A DNA stretch of 64,000 nucleotides from Campylobacter concisus (GTDB lineage: Bacteria > Campylobacterota > Campylobacteria > Campylobacterales > Campylobacteraceae): contig NZ_PIQX01000004.1 of the NCBI RefSeq assembly GCF_003049085.1, forward strand, positions 124,001-188,000. Reading direction: 5' to 3'. This document shows positions 9,835 through 17,419 of the stretch, one piece after another. Numbering within the stretch: the stretch's first letter is position 1; every line of letters begins with the position of its first letter. The position numbers and the translations under genes are program-made. The notes below the pieces were generated by a model. That model had not been told where the DNA came from. It made no database searches and saw only the letters and a program-made list of their open reading frames with translations.

Positions 9835-10788
9835 ATGCAGACAATGAACCAAATCGCAGCAGAAGTTTTAGAGATAGAAGCAAACGAGCTTTTAAGGCAT
9901 GCTAAAAATTTAGCCATAGAAAATGCTGTAAATTTGATATATAACACAAAGGGCAAGGTCATAGTCACGGGCGTAGGCAAGAGCGGTCATGTGGGCGCAA
10001 AGATCGCTGCTACACTTGCGAGCACTGGCACCCCAAGCTTTTTCTTACATCCAACAGAGGCTATGCACGGCGACCTTGGCATGATAGAAAAGGACGATGT
10101 TTTGTTAGCCATTAGTTTTAGTGGCGAGAGCGATGAGCTTATCAAAATTTTGCCTCATGTAAAGCGTTTTGGTGTGAAAATCGTCGCCATGGCAAGGAGT
10201 AAAACAAGCTCGCTTGGTAAATTTAGCGACGCATTTATTAGCATTGACGTAGAGAAAGAGGCCTGCCCATTAAACGCTGCTCCAACAGCATCAACTACGC
10301 TAACGTTAGCTCTTGGCGATGTGTTAGCTGTTTGTTTGATGCAAAAACGAGGCTTTAAAAAAGAGGACTTTGCAAATTTTCATCCAGGTGGTAGCCTTGG
10401 CAAGAGGCTATTTTTAAAGGTCAAAGATGTGATGAGAAGCGAAAATTTACCGATAGTTCGCTGGAATGCAACCCTAAAAAGCGCAATCGATACGATGACG
10501 CATGGCAAACTTGGCACGGTTCTCATAGTTGATAAAAATGGTATTTTGGACGCTATTTTGAGCGATGGCGATCTTAGGCGTGCGCTTATGAGGGAAGACT
10601 TTGACCTAGACGAGCCAGCGATGAAATTTGCAACACTGCATCCAAAAGAGATAGATAACAAAGAGATGTTAGCCGTAGATGCGTTAGCTTTGATAGAAAA
10701 GTATAAAATTCAGCTTCTAGCTGTCGTAGAAAATGGTGTGCCTGTGGGTGTTTTACATATCCACGACCTTGCAAATTTAGGACTATAA
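9835..10788 (+). CDS. kdsD: Arabinose-5-phosphate isomerase (KdsD/KpsF family)
   Basis: Interconverts ribulose-5-phosphate and arabinose-5-phosphate, the first step towards KDO for lipooligosaccharide or capsule. An N-terminal SIS domain (about residues 35-170) contains GVGKSGHVGAKIA and the TEAMHGDLGM active-site segment. Two CBS domains follow (about 200-317). The length of 317 is typical. AGGGA lies six bases before the first ATG, which favours it over the ATG three codons later. It lies 9 bases after the RNase J gene and 2 bases before the next gene, so ksgA to the pseudouridine synthase form one operon. Confidence 0.93.
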   Translation: MQTMNQIAAEVLEIEANELLRHAKNLAIENAVNLIYNTKGKVIVTGVGKSGHVGAKIAATLASTGTPSFFLHPTEAMHGDLGMIEKDDVLLAISFSGESDELIKILPHVKRFGVKIVAMARSKTSSLGKFSDAFISIDVEKEACPLNAAPTASTTLTLALGDVLAVCLMQKRGFKKEDFANFHPGGSLGKRLFLKVKDVMRSENLPIVRWNATLKSAIDTMTHGKLGTVLIVDKNGILDAILSDGDLRRALMREDFDLDEPAMKFATLHPKEIDNKEMLAVDALALIEKYKIQLLAVVENGVPVGVLHIHDLANLGL

Positions 10789-10790
10789 AA

Positions 10791-11564
10791 ATGGAAAAAA
10801 CAAGACTTAATAAATTTATCTCACATAACACAAACTACTCACGCCGTGAGGCAGATGAGCTGATAAAAGCTGGCAAGGTTAGTATAGCGGGGCGTGTGGT
10901 TAGCGACCTTGCCACAAGCGTGGATGAAGATGATAAAGTTCGTATAAATGGCCGTTTGATAAAGCTAAAAAAAGAATTTACCGTTATCGTTTATCACAAA
11001 CAAAAGGGCGAGCTAGTTAGCAAGAAAGATGATCGCGGACGAAAAACGATCTATGACACGCTAGACAAGAAATTTGCCAAATTTGTTAGCGTAGGGCGCC
11101 TAGACTACGCAAGCGAGGGGCTACTTTTACTAACTGATGCGCCTGCGATCGCCACAGCGCTCATGAATAGCGATATAGAAAGAGAGTACTATCTAAAAGT
11201 AAAAGGCGAAGTAACGAAAGAGGTTGTTGAGGCCATGACAAATGGCTTTTTTGCCAAGGACGCTACCAAAGGTGCTCACGCAAAAACCACTATAAAATCA
11301 ATGGAATTTAAGCCATTTCTAGCCTATAAAGTCTTTGGCTCAAGTGGTGGCTACACAAAACTAAAGGTCATTATCAATGAGGGACAAAACAGAGAGCTTC
11401 GCCGCTTCTTTGGCTACTTTGACCTTGAAGTGATGGATCTAAAACGTGTTAGTTTTGGGCGTGTTAGCCTTGATATGCTAAAGCCTGGCAAATGGCGCTA
11501 CTTTGAAAACAGCGAATACGAAGACCTAAGAGATTTTTTAAAGGTTAATAACATTAGATACTAA
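10791..11564 (+). CDS. RsuA/RluB-family pseudouridine synthase
   Basis: Has an N-terminal S4 RNA-binding domain (RLNKFISHNTNYSRREADELI, about residues 5-50) and the RsuA-type catalytic motif GRLDYASEGLLLLTD with Asp105. NEGQNRELRRFF near the C terminus is the other family signature. It most resembles the RluB/RluE large-subunit enzymes, but the target uridine cannot be read from sequence. It is last in the ksgA-rnj-kdsD operon. The inverted pair TTTGGCTTGT/ACAAGCTAAA just after the stop (11566-11604) may end transcription. Confidence 0.9.
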   Translation: MEKTRLNKFISHNTNYSRREADELIKAGKVSIAGRVVSDLATSVDEDDKVRINGRLIKLKKEFTVIVYHKQKGELVSKKDDRGRKTIYDTLDKKFAKFVSVGRLDYASEGLLLLTDAPAIATALMNSDIEREYYLKVKGEVTKEVVEAMTNGFFAKDATKGAHAKTTIKSMEFKPFLAYKVFGSSGGYTKLKVIINEGQNRELRRFFGYFDLEVMDLKRVSFGRVSLDMLKPGKWRYFENSEYEDLRDFLKVNNIRY

Positions 11565-11637
11565 ATTTGGCTTGTTCCTATAATAAAAGAAGACAAGCTA
11601 AACCAAAACAACAATAAATTTACAAAAATGGAGAAAA

Positions 11638-11983
11638 AAGAAAAAGGCTGTTCTTTTATCTGTGATATTGCTAACCACTGGCTTTTGCGAGGATCTTTTT
11701 GAGCTTAGACTTGAAGCACAATAAAGGTGACTTATGATAAAGCAACTAAGCAATAGCAAAATGCTTATGATAGTTGAAATATTGATTGTTGCTTTAATTT
11801 AGGAGTTATATATGAAAATAAACAAGGATTAAGACAAAATATCGTACCGAAAAAGAATATTTTGGTAAGGCTTGCGAATTAGGGCTTCAACCATGGTGTG
11901 ACGTTTATAAAAAGTTAAACAAAAAAAGGCCTTTAATACTAAAAATAATCCAACAGGGTTCTAGCAAATTTAGAGCTACATAA
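11638..11983 (+). pseudogene. Decayed Sel1-repeat secreted protein gene
   Basis: Three pieces in different frames. At 11638-11724 a frame reads KKKAVLLSVILLTTGFCEDL, a good signal peptide, but its initiator position is AAG rather than ATG, correctly spaced after GGAG. At 11812-11832 a start with an AGGAG site gives MKINKD then stops. At 11831-11983, one frame over, it reads EYFGKACELGLQPWCDVYKKLNKK, the C-terminal end of a Sel1-like repeat. The middle repeats are missing. Together these look like a Sel1 lipoprotein-type gene broken by a start mutation, an internal deletion and a frameshift. A 22-residue frame at 11734-11802 is probably chance. Confidence 0.5.
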
Positions 11984-11985
11984 AT

Positions 11986-12495
11986 TTATATCTTATTTTC
12001 TGAAAGTAGGATGTTTATGTATGGATTTAGCAACGTTTCGCCGCGTGCTGCGTAAAGCAAGACCTCTTTAAAGTAGTTGTCATTTATGCCGTAAGTGTGA
12101 AACTCATACGCCCCTATGCCATATCCCATCGGCGTGATATCGACCCTCGAGTACCAGGCATCTTGCGCTAGGATGTAGCGGTTTGTATCTCTTGAATAGA
12201 CATATAACTTGATCTTATCTTTGCTCTTTTGCGCCATATACCAGATGAAAGAATTTGTGATGTCGTTAAAGAAGTAGATGTCGCCATTTGGCATGATGGC
12301 TTGGGCTGTGTCGTTGTTATCAGCGATAAGCGTCCTACTCTCATAACATATAAATTTATTTGGCGTAAGTTGCTCGATCGGCTCAGATTTGCCATTATTT
12401 AAAACTAAAATTTTATCGTCGCTTATATCAGCATTATAGGCAAGTACAGCTAGAACTAGAGCTAACAAACACAAAGAAAAAATTTGCTTTATCAA
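11986..12495 (-). CDS. Diverged NosL-like protein with N-terminal membrane anchor
   Basis: I place the start at a TTG that overlaps the upstream gene's stop (TTGA, 4 bp) eight bases after an AGAGG site, giving 169 residues. A longer frame would overlap the upstream gene by 64 bp. Residues 1-22 (MIKQIFSLCLLALVLAVLAY) form a signal peptide or anchor. The stretch MPNGDIYFFNDITNSFIWYM and the later DAWYSRVDITPMGYGIGAYEF resemble the NosL fold. However, the CXXCGM copper motif is replaced by FICYESRTL, leaving a single Cys. It is the last gene of the mcc operon. A chaperone or partner role in copper supply to MccA is inference. Confidence 0.5.
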   Translation of the reverse strand: MIKQIFSLCLLALVLAVLAYNADISDDKILVLNNGKSEPIEQLTPNKFICYESRTLIADNNDTAQAIMPNGDIYFFNDITNSFIWYMAQKSKDKIKLYVYSRDTNRYILAQDAWYSRVDITPMGYGIGAYEFHTYGINDNYFKEVLLYAARGETLLNPYINILLSENKI

Positions 12496-13445
12496 AATAA
12501 AAATCCTCTTAGCAAATAATATTTTAGGACATAAAGCGAGCATATCAGCACGCAAACACCTAGCCAGATCGATGAAAATTTGAGCTTGTGTGAGTAGTTT
12601 GTCTTTGTGATCATCTCAACAAGATATGGCATAAGGCCGTAAAATACACCGAGAAACAAACTGCCCCAGATGAGGTAGCCAACATAAAAATAATCACCTT
12701 TTAGCATGCAGTATGGGCATTTGTGGTTTGGCTGCTCGTAAACATAAAGGCCAAAAAAGTAGGTGATGGCGTAGTAGCTAAGCACTAAAAATAACAAATT
12801 TGCCACAAAGCTCGCCATACTTTGCTTTAAAAAATTTAGCACCAAAATGACAAAAAATAGCACGAAAAATACGCTCACTAAACCAAAATTTGTATAGCCA
12901 AATGGTAGCTTTGGAGCTTGAAAAGTAACAGAACAGCAAAAGACTGGCACCTTTAGTGGGATATTGTAAAAAAACGAAATTTCTATACCAAGCTCGAGCA
13001 ATATCATCACAAAAAGGCAGATAAAAATGGCGTATTTTTTCTTTAGATAAGGGAAATTTAGAGCCTGCAAGTCAAGCTTATTTATAACCAGCCAAATGCC
13101 AAGCCCAAAGATCAGCAAAATTTTAGTGAGCATCAATATACCACCAAATTTATTTGAGCCAATCACGCCAGCTGAGCACATGGCACCAGGCACAATATCA
13201 GAGAGTTCATTTAGGCAAAGTGCAAAAAATATAAACAATACGATCTTGATACAGATGCAAAAAAGTAAGATCGTATTTACAAGATAGTTTTGTTTTTCAA
13301 GAGAGTATTGAAGCGATGTTAGTGCGTTGTAGTCCCACGACCTTACGATCCTAACGACATAAAAGAGCGAAATACTCATCAAAACTAACAGTACAAACTC
13401 CGCTAATAAAAAGGCAATAACGGCGTTTGATAAAAAAACACTCAT
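12492..13445 (-). CDS. Polytopic membrane protein with paired cysteines, mcc operon
   Basis: A 317-residue protein with about eight hydrophobic segments; family not recognised. Cysteines sit in three places likely to be near membrane surfaces: PGAMCSAGVIG, PVFCCSVTFQ, and NHKCPYCMLKGDYF, the last a CXXC with a preceding His. Such residues could bind copper or exchange thiols. It overlaps the upstream ATPase gene by 4 bp and the downstream NosL-like gene by 4 bp, so it is translated together with them. Its place between an ABC transporter and a NosL-like protein suggests a maturation or metal-handling function for the sulfite reductase. Not established. Confidence 0.6.
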   Translation of the reverse strand: MSVFLSNAVIAFLLAEFVLLVLMSISLFYVVRIVRSWDYNALTSLQYSLEKQNYLVNTILLFCICIKIVLFIFFALCLNELSDIVPGAMCSAGVIGSNKFGGILMLTKILLIFGLGIWLVINKLDLQALNFPYLKKKYAIFICLFVMILLELGIEISFFYNIPLKVPVFCCSVTFQAPKLPFGYTNFGLVSVFFVLFFVILVLNFLKQSMASFVANLLFLVLSYYAITYFFGLYVYEQPNHKCPYCMLKGDYFYVGYLIWGSLFLGVFYGLMPYLVEMITKTNYSHKLKFSSIWLGVCVLICSLYVLKYYLLRGFLF

Positions 13446-14110
13446 ACTATCTCTCCGTTTTGCAAGCTAACAATCCTATCTGTTGCACTTAACTCATCAA
13501 AAATGCTATCGTGAGTAGCGACAATGACACTCTTTTTTAGAGCTTTAAAAGACTCTAGTAAGCCCAAAAATGCACGTGCATTTTGTCTGTCTAAATTTGC
13601 CGTTGGCTCATCAGCCAAGATGATGTTAGCATCCATTGATAAAGCCCTAGCTACCGCACATCTTTGACGCTCGCCACCACTTAAATTTGATACGTTCTCA
13701 TCTTTTTTATGAGCGATATTTGCGAGACTTAGAGCCTTTTTTATCATCTCATCTCGCACATTTGCCTTGAAATTTGTTAGAGCAAATGGAGCTAGTAAAT
13801 TTTCATAGACACTTAGTCCCTCGATGAGGTTAAAATTTTGAAAAACTAATCCAAGCCTTTTATGTCTAAGCTCAGAGCAAAAGGCATCAGGCAGCTTTGC
13901 AATGTTAGTGCCATCTATTAAAATTTCTCCACTAGTTGGCTTTTGAAGTAGGGCGATAAGCGAAAGCAAGGTGCTTTTGCCGCTTCCACTAATGCCTTTT
14001 AGTATCACTAGCTCGCCGTTATTAATATCTAAATTTATATTTTTTAAAGCGCAAAACTCATTTTGTTTGTTTTGGTTATAAACTAGGCTAACACCTCTTA
14101 TATTTATCAT
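13442..14110 (-). CDS. ABC transporter ATPase, MacB/LolD-like, mcc operon
   Basis: A 222-residue ABC ATPase, complete and of usual length. Walker A is GISGSGKST (about residues 39-47), the Q-loop is LVFQNFNLIEG, the signature is NLSGGERQRCAVARAL, and Walker B is IILADEPTANLD, followed by the switch His in VATHDS. Sequence type is that of LolD/MacB/FtsE, which pair with FtsX-fold permeases that act mechanically on periplasmic partners rather than moving a small solute. It overlaps the upstream permease gene and the downstream membrane-protein gene by 4 bp each. It should energise the permease encoded just upstream. Confidence 0.9.
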   Translation of the reverse strand: MINIRGVSLVYNQNKQNEFCALKNINLDINNGELVILKGISGSGKSTLLSLIALLQKPTSGEILIDGTNIAKLPDAFCSELRHKRLGLVFQNFNLIEGLSVYENLLAPFALTNFKANVRDEMIKKALSLANIAHKKDENVSNLSGGERQRCAVARALSMDANIILADEPTANLDRQNARAFLGLLESFKALKKSVIVATHDSIFDELSATDRIVSLQNGEIV

Positions 14111-15216
14111 TTTAGTCCCTCATTTATGTCACTACTTGCTACTCTCCATGAAGGTATAAGTACAAACGCCAAAAATGGTATGACGCCAAAGACAAAGATC
14201 AAAAAGAGCTTATCAAACTCTAAAATAGGCGTGAAATTTGTAAAATTTAAAAGCTCATCACCTAAAAATATCCCTTTTAAAAGTGGAGCGTTTAATACAA
14301 AAACAAAGAGATAAGCCAGCATAACACCGAGTAAAAAAGCACTAACACTCACGATGAAATTTTGTATAAATTTTAAAAATATAATATCTTTTATACAAAA
14401 ACCAATGCTTCTTAAAATAGCTATTTCACGCTTTTTACTACCATAGGCAAGTGAAATTTGGTTTTTAAGCAAGACAAAGAATATAAGCATAACGCTAACG
14501 TAAATGCTCATAAAAATTCCACCCTTATAATAGTAAAGGTGCCTAACCTTAGCCACCTCATCTTCTATACTAAGAGCGAAAGAATTTGGATATAAATTCT
14601 CTATCTTTAAAGCTACTTCACTGATCTCATCTGTGTTTGGTACCTCAACGTAGAGCTTTGTATACTCTTCATCTTTTAAATTTAAGATAGCCCTTAGCGT
14701 ATTTGGATGCAAAAATATAGCGTTATTTGAGATTAAGCCACTTTGTGCCGGCATGGTCTTTAATATCTTTACTGGTATCATGCGCTCTTCAGTTAGAAAA
14801 TTAAAGCTCTCATCGTAGTAAAGCTCATTCATCGCTGCCTTTACACCTTCTCCGACGATCATCTCATCCTCTCTTAAGCTATCATCTTCATATAGATGGA
14901 ACCAAATACGCTTTTGAACGAAGTAGTACTCTCCATCAACTACGCCCCTTACATCACTTACGCCATCGATCTTCGAGATATCATAGATATAGCCAGGGTG
15001 CATGAGATCGCCTTTGCCAGCACGAAATGCGCTCACTACGATACTTGATCTATCTTTTACTAAATTTATAAGATCATGTTGGATCGATCCAGAGATGAAA
15101 AGTACCGAGCTTAGCACAAAGATAATGAGTGCAAAGAGGCAAAAGCTAAAAAGGTGATCCTTCCTATCTTTAAAAAGCAGAACCACAGCATAGTTTATAA
15201 AATTTTTACCTATCAT
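14107..15216 (-). CDS. FtsX/MacB-type ABC permease, mcc operon
   Basis: I choose the ATG at 15216 (start MIGKNFINYAVV), which overlaps the preceding small gene by 11 bp; a longer frame overlaps it by 56. The 369-residue protein has one N-terminal membrane segment, a periplasmic domain of about 200 residues (MacB_PCD-like), then three membrane segments with the FtsX-domain pattern (KKREIAILRSIGFCIKDI). This is the four-helix topology of MacB/LolCE/FtsX permeases. It pairs with the ATPase downstream. The nos clusters of denitrifiers also carry an ABC transporter (NosFY) beside NosL; the parallel is suggestive only. Confidence 0.85.
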   Translation of the reverse strand: MIGKNFINYAVVLLFKDRKDHLFSFCLFALIIFVLSSVLFISGSIQHDLINLVKDRSSIVVSAFRAGKGDLMHPGYIYDISKIDGVSDVRGVVDGEYYFVQKRIWFHLYEDDSLREDEMIVGEGVKAAMNELYYDESFNFLTEERMIPVKILKTMPAQSGLISNNAIFLHPNTLRAILNLKDEEYTKLYVEVPNTDEISEVALKIENLYPNSFALSIEDEVAKVRHLYYYKGGIFMSIYVSVMLIFFVLLKNQISLAYGSKKREIAILRSIGFCIKDIIFLKFIQNFIVSVSAFLLGVMLAYLFVFVLNAPLLKGIFLGDELLNFTNFTPILEFDKLFLIFVFGVIPFLAFVLIPSWRVASSDINEGLK

Positions 15217-15391
15217 ATACAAAGCCTTTTTGCCCCTTTTGGTTAAAACTAAAAGCAGCATTTGCTCTTGTTATCTTAGAAATTTCTCTTAGCTCATCTT
15301 GCTTTGCTTTATGATCAAAGCTAAGATAGTGTGCCGCTAAAAGCGTATAAGAAAGTCCAAAAAATAACGCCAAAAAAACTAGAAATTTCAC
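15206..15391 (-). CDS. 61-residue membrane-anchored or secreted peptide, mcc operon
   Basis: Starts MKFLVFLALFFGLSYTLLAA, a signal peptide or signal anchor, followed by about 40 polar residues (HYLSFDHKAKQDELREISKI...) ending GFVYDR. The start lies 1 base after the stop of the double-NosL gene, and the end overlaps the permease start by 11 bp, so its translation is locked to its neighbours. No family recognised. Tight coupling and a credible signal sequence argue for a real gene, perhaps a small periplasmic subunit of the FtsX-type transporter. Confidence 0.6.
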   Translation of the reverse strand: MKFLVFLALFFGLSYTLLAAHYLSFDHKAKQDELREISKITRANAAFSFNQKGQKGFVYDR

Positions 15392-15392
15392 A

Positions 15393-16514
15393 TTATTTAC
15401 CGATAAAATTCTTTATCTCGTCAAATCTTATGACACCTTTGCCGGCATGATCTTTTAAAAAGCTCTCTGCCTTTGCTTCGTCTTTAAATGGGATAAACTC
15501 ATCACCCATTGGTCCGTAAACGTTTGAGCCATGAACGTAAAACGCATCTTTTGCATCAAGCTTTTCTAGCGTGTAATAGTCACTCACATAAGCATCTTTC
15601 ATTTTGCCATCCGCAAAGTAAAATTGTGCCATATCCTTTACACCATCAAAATAATAATCTTTGCCATCTGCTTTGATGAGTGTCGCCCATGGAGAATTTT
15701 TGACAAGCATGCCACATACCGCACATCTTGCACCTTTTGGTACGACTATTCTCTCAGATTTTTTTATTTCTTGTTTAGCTTTTGAGGCTTGGTTGCTAGT
15801 ACCTAAATTTGCCGGAGCATCCCATAGATAAAGAGCAGCGGCTTGCAAGTGCTTGTCGTACTCTGGAGCTTTGTTAGCCTCTTTTGCGTCGCATACTTGT
15901 TTAAGATGAGCTTTTAGCTCAGAGATAGCTTTAAAGCTTTTTGGATCAGTTTTGTCGCAGTTTGCTTCATAAAATTCTTTACCATGTGCATAAACGCCGT
16001 CCTCGCGCTTAGCTTTTATCATTTTATTATCACCCTCGAAATCCTGTCCAGCGATCTCGTAAGCTTTAGCAAAATTCATTATCTCACCGCCATTTTCTGC
16101 TTGAAATTCTTTTGCATCAGCCTCGGTTGAGAAAGCGTATTTGCTATTTCTAGTCATTGTGCCTTTAACACTACTGCCAACGACATAAAAGGCTTTATTT
16201 ACATCGATCAAATTTAAATTTTTAGTATCAACGACTTGTGCCTCGCTTGGGATCTTGCCTTCTGTTAGCTCGTATAAGCAGTGAAGTGATGCTACTTGCT
16301 TGCCGTTATATACGTGATTGGTCTTATAAAATTTAACCAAATTCATTCCACAAACAGCACAATACTCCTTGCCCTCGCCGCTTCCTACTAGCGTAGCCTT
16401 GCTAGGATCCACGCTTTGAAACATCGGTTTCATTTTGACGGCTTGTTCATTTGCCGAGGCACTAAAAAGTAGGGTCGCTAGCAGTGCTGAACCCAAGATA
16501 GAACGTAAAATCAT
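15393..16514 (-). CDS. Periplasmic double-NosL-domain protein, candidate copper chaperone (MccL-like)
   Basis: AAAGGAG seven bases upstream fixes the ATG at 16514, giving 373 residues with signal peptide MILRSILGSALLATLLFSASA. Two NosL domains follow, each with the copper-binding motif CAVCGM: Cys52/Cys55/Met57 and Cys264/Cys267/Met269. They are separated by a linker with three more cysteines. NosL proteins bind Cu(I) and serve nitrous oxide reductase; no nos gene is in this window. Characterised MccA sulfite reductases have a haem-copper site, so delivery of Cu(I) to MccA is the likely job. It is the second gene after ccsA1 in the operon. Confidence 0.8.
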   Translation of the reverse strand: MILRSILGSALLATLLFSASANEQAVKMKPMFQSVDPSKATLVGSGEGKEYCAVCGMNLVKFYKTNHVYNGKQVASLHCLYELTEGKIPSEAQVVDTKNLNLIDVNKAFYVVGSSVKGTMTRNSKYAFSTEADAKEFQAENGGEIMNFAKAYEIAGQDFEGDNKMIKAKREDGVYAHGKEFYEANCDKTDPKSFKAISELKAHLKQVCDAKEANKAPEYDKHLQAAALYLWDAPANLGTSNQASKAKQEIKKSERIVVPKGARCAVCGMLVKNSPWATLIKADGKDYYFDGVKDMAQFYFADGKMKDAYVSDYYTLEKLDAKDAFYVHGSNVYGPMGDEFIPFKDEAKAESFLKDHAGKGVIRFDEIKNFIGK

Positions 16515-16586
16515 ATTATCTCCTTTAGTATTTTTTATTTTTATATTTATAAGCTTTAAATGCCACTGAGCTAACTTTATCAAGCA

Positions 16587-17414
16587 TCAATACTTTCCTA
16601 AAATTTCTAAATTCTCACACGCTTCTTTTAAGCCATTTTTGCAGCTTCTGGTAAAAATTTCACATGCTTTTTCTAAATCTTCTTTCACACCTTTGCCCTC
16701 TGCTAGCATGATAGCGTAGTTGTTGCAGCCCTTTTCATATCCATATATGCACGCTTGCTCGTAAAGTTTTGTAGCTTTTGTGAGGTTTTGATCAACGCCT
16801 TGTGCATATACATATAAAAAGCCAAGGTTGTCACACCCTATGCCAGCTTCGTTTGCGCAAGCCATTTCGTAGTTTACTTTGGCTTTTGCATAGTCTTTCT
16901 CGACACCTTCACCTTGCGCGTACAAATAGCCAAGATTACTACATCCTATGCCATCCCCTGCCTTGCAAGCCTTTTCGTAAAGCTCTTTTGCCTTTTTAAG
17001 ATCCTTTGTCACGCCGGTGCCATTCGCATAAAGCAAGCCAAGCTCTGTGCAACCCTCGTTGTCTTTGCAGGCTTTTTCATAAAATTTCACTGCTTTTTCT
17101 AGGTCTTTCTCCACGCCTTTACCTTTTTCATAGGCGTAGCCAAGATTACTGCAAGCCATAGAGAAGTTTTGATCACAAGCCTTTTCATAAAGCATCGCCG
17201 CCTTTGCTTCGTCCTTTTTGACATTACCATCACCTCTGCTGTAAAGTACAGCTAGATTGTAGCAGCCTGATGCCTTTTTCTCTTTATCGCAAGCATCTTC
17301 ATAAATTTTTGCTAGCTTGTTGTGATCATCTTTTGCGCTTAAAGCCTCTTTGATATAGCCAGCGTTTAATAGTCCCAAACAAGCAAACAATAAAACCAAA
17401 CTCTTTTTCATCAT
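16587..17414 (-). CDS. Periplasmic Sel1-like repeat protein, mcc operon
   Basis: A signal peptide (MMKKSLVLLFACLGLLNAG) is followed by six or seven Sel1-like repeats of about 36 residues. These follow the epsilonproteobacterial pattern A..LYEKACK...G.GCSNLGYLYA.G.GV.KD, with two cysteines per repeat that probably form intra-repeat disulfides, as in Helicobacter cysteine-rich proteins. Length 275. AGGAGAT precedes two adjacent ATG codons; the first is used here. It sits 5 bases after ccsA1 and 72 before the NosL gene. A scaffold for MccA assembly is possible; no enzymatic function is expected. Confidence 0.85.
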   Translation of the reverse strand: MMKKSLVLLFACLGLLNAGYIKEALSAKDDHNKLAKIYEDACDKEKKASGCYNLAVLYSRGDGNVKKDEAKAAMLYEKACDQNFSMACSNLGYAYEKGKGVEKDLEKAVKFYEKACKDNEGCTELGLLYANGTGVTKDLKKAKELYEKACKAGDGIGCSNLGYLYAQGEGVEKDYAKAKVNYEMACANEAGIGCDNLGFLYVYAQGVDQNLTKATKLYEQACIYGYEKGCNNYAIMLAEGKGVKEDLEKACEIFTRSCKNGLKEACENLEILGKY

Positions 17415-17419
17415 ATCTC

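Noticed and set aside
11734-11802. 22-codon hydrophobic frame MIKQLSNSKMLMIVEILIVA
   Set aside because: Considered as a small toxin-like peptide, but it lies inside the decayed Sel1 locus, lacks a ribosome site and has no partner gene.
15393-16514. A nitrous oxide reductase (nos) cluster, suggested by the NosL domains and ABC transporter
   Set aside because: No NosZ, NosD or NosGH genes are present, and the genes are embedded in the mcc operon with MccA and CcsA1.
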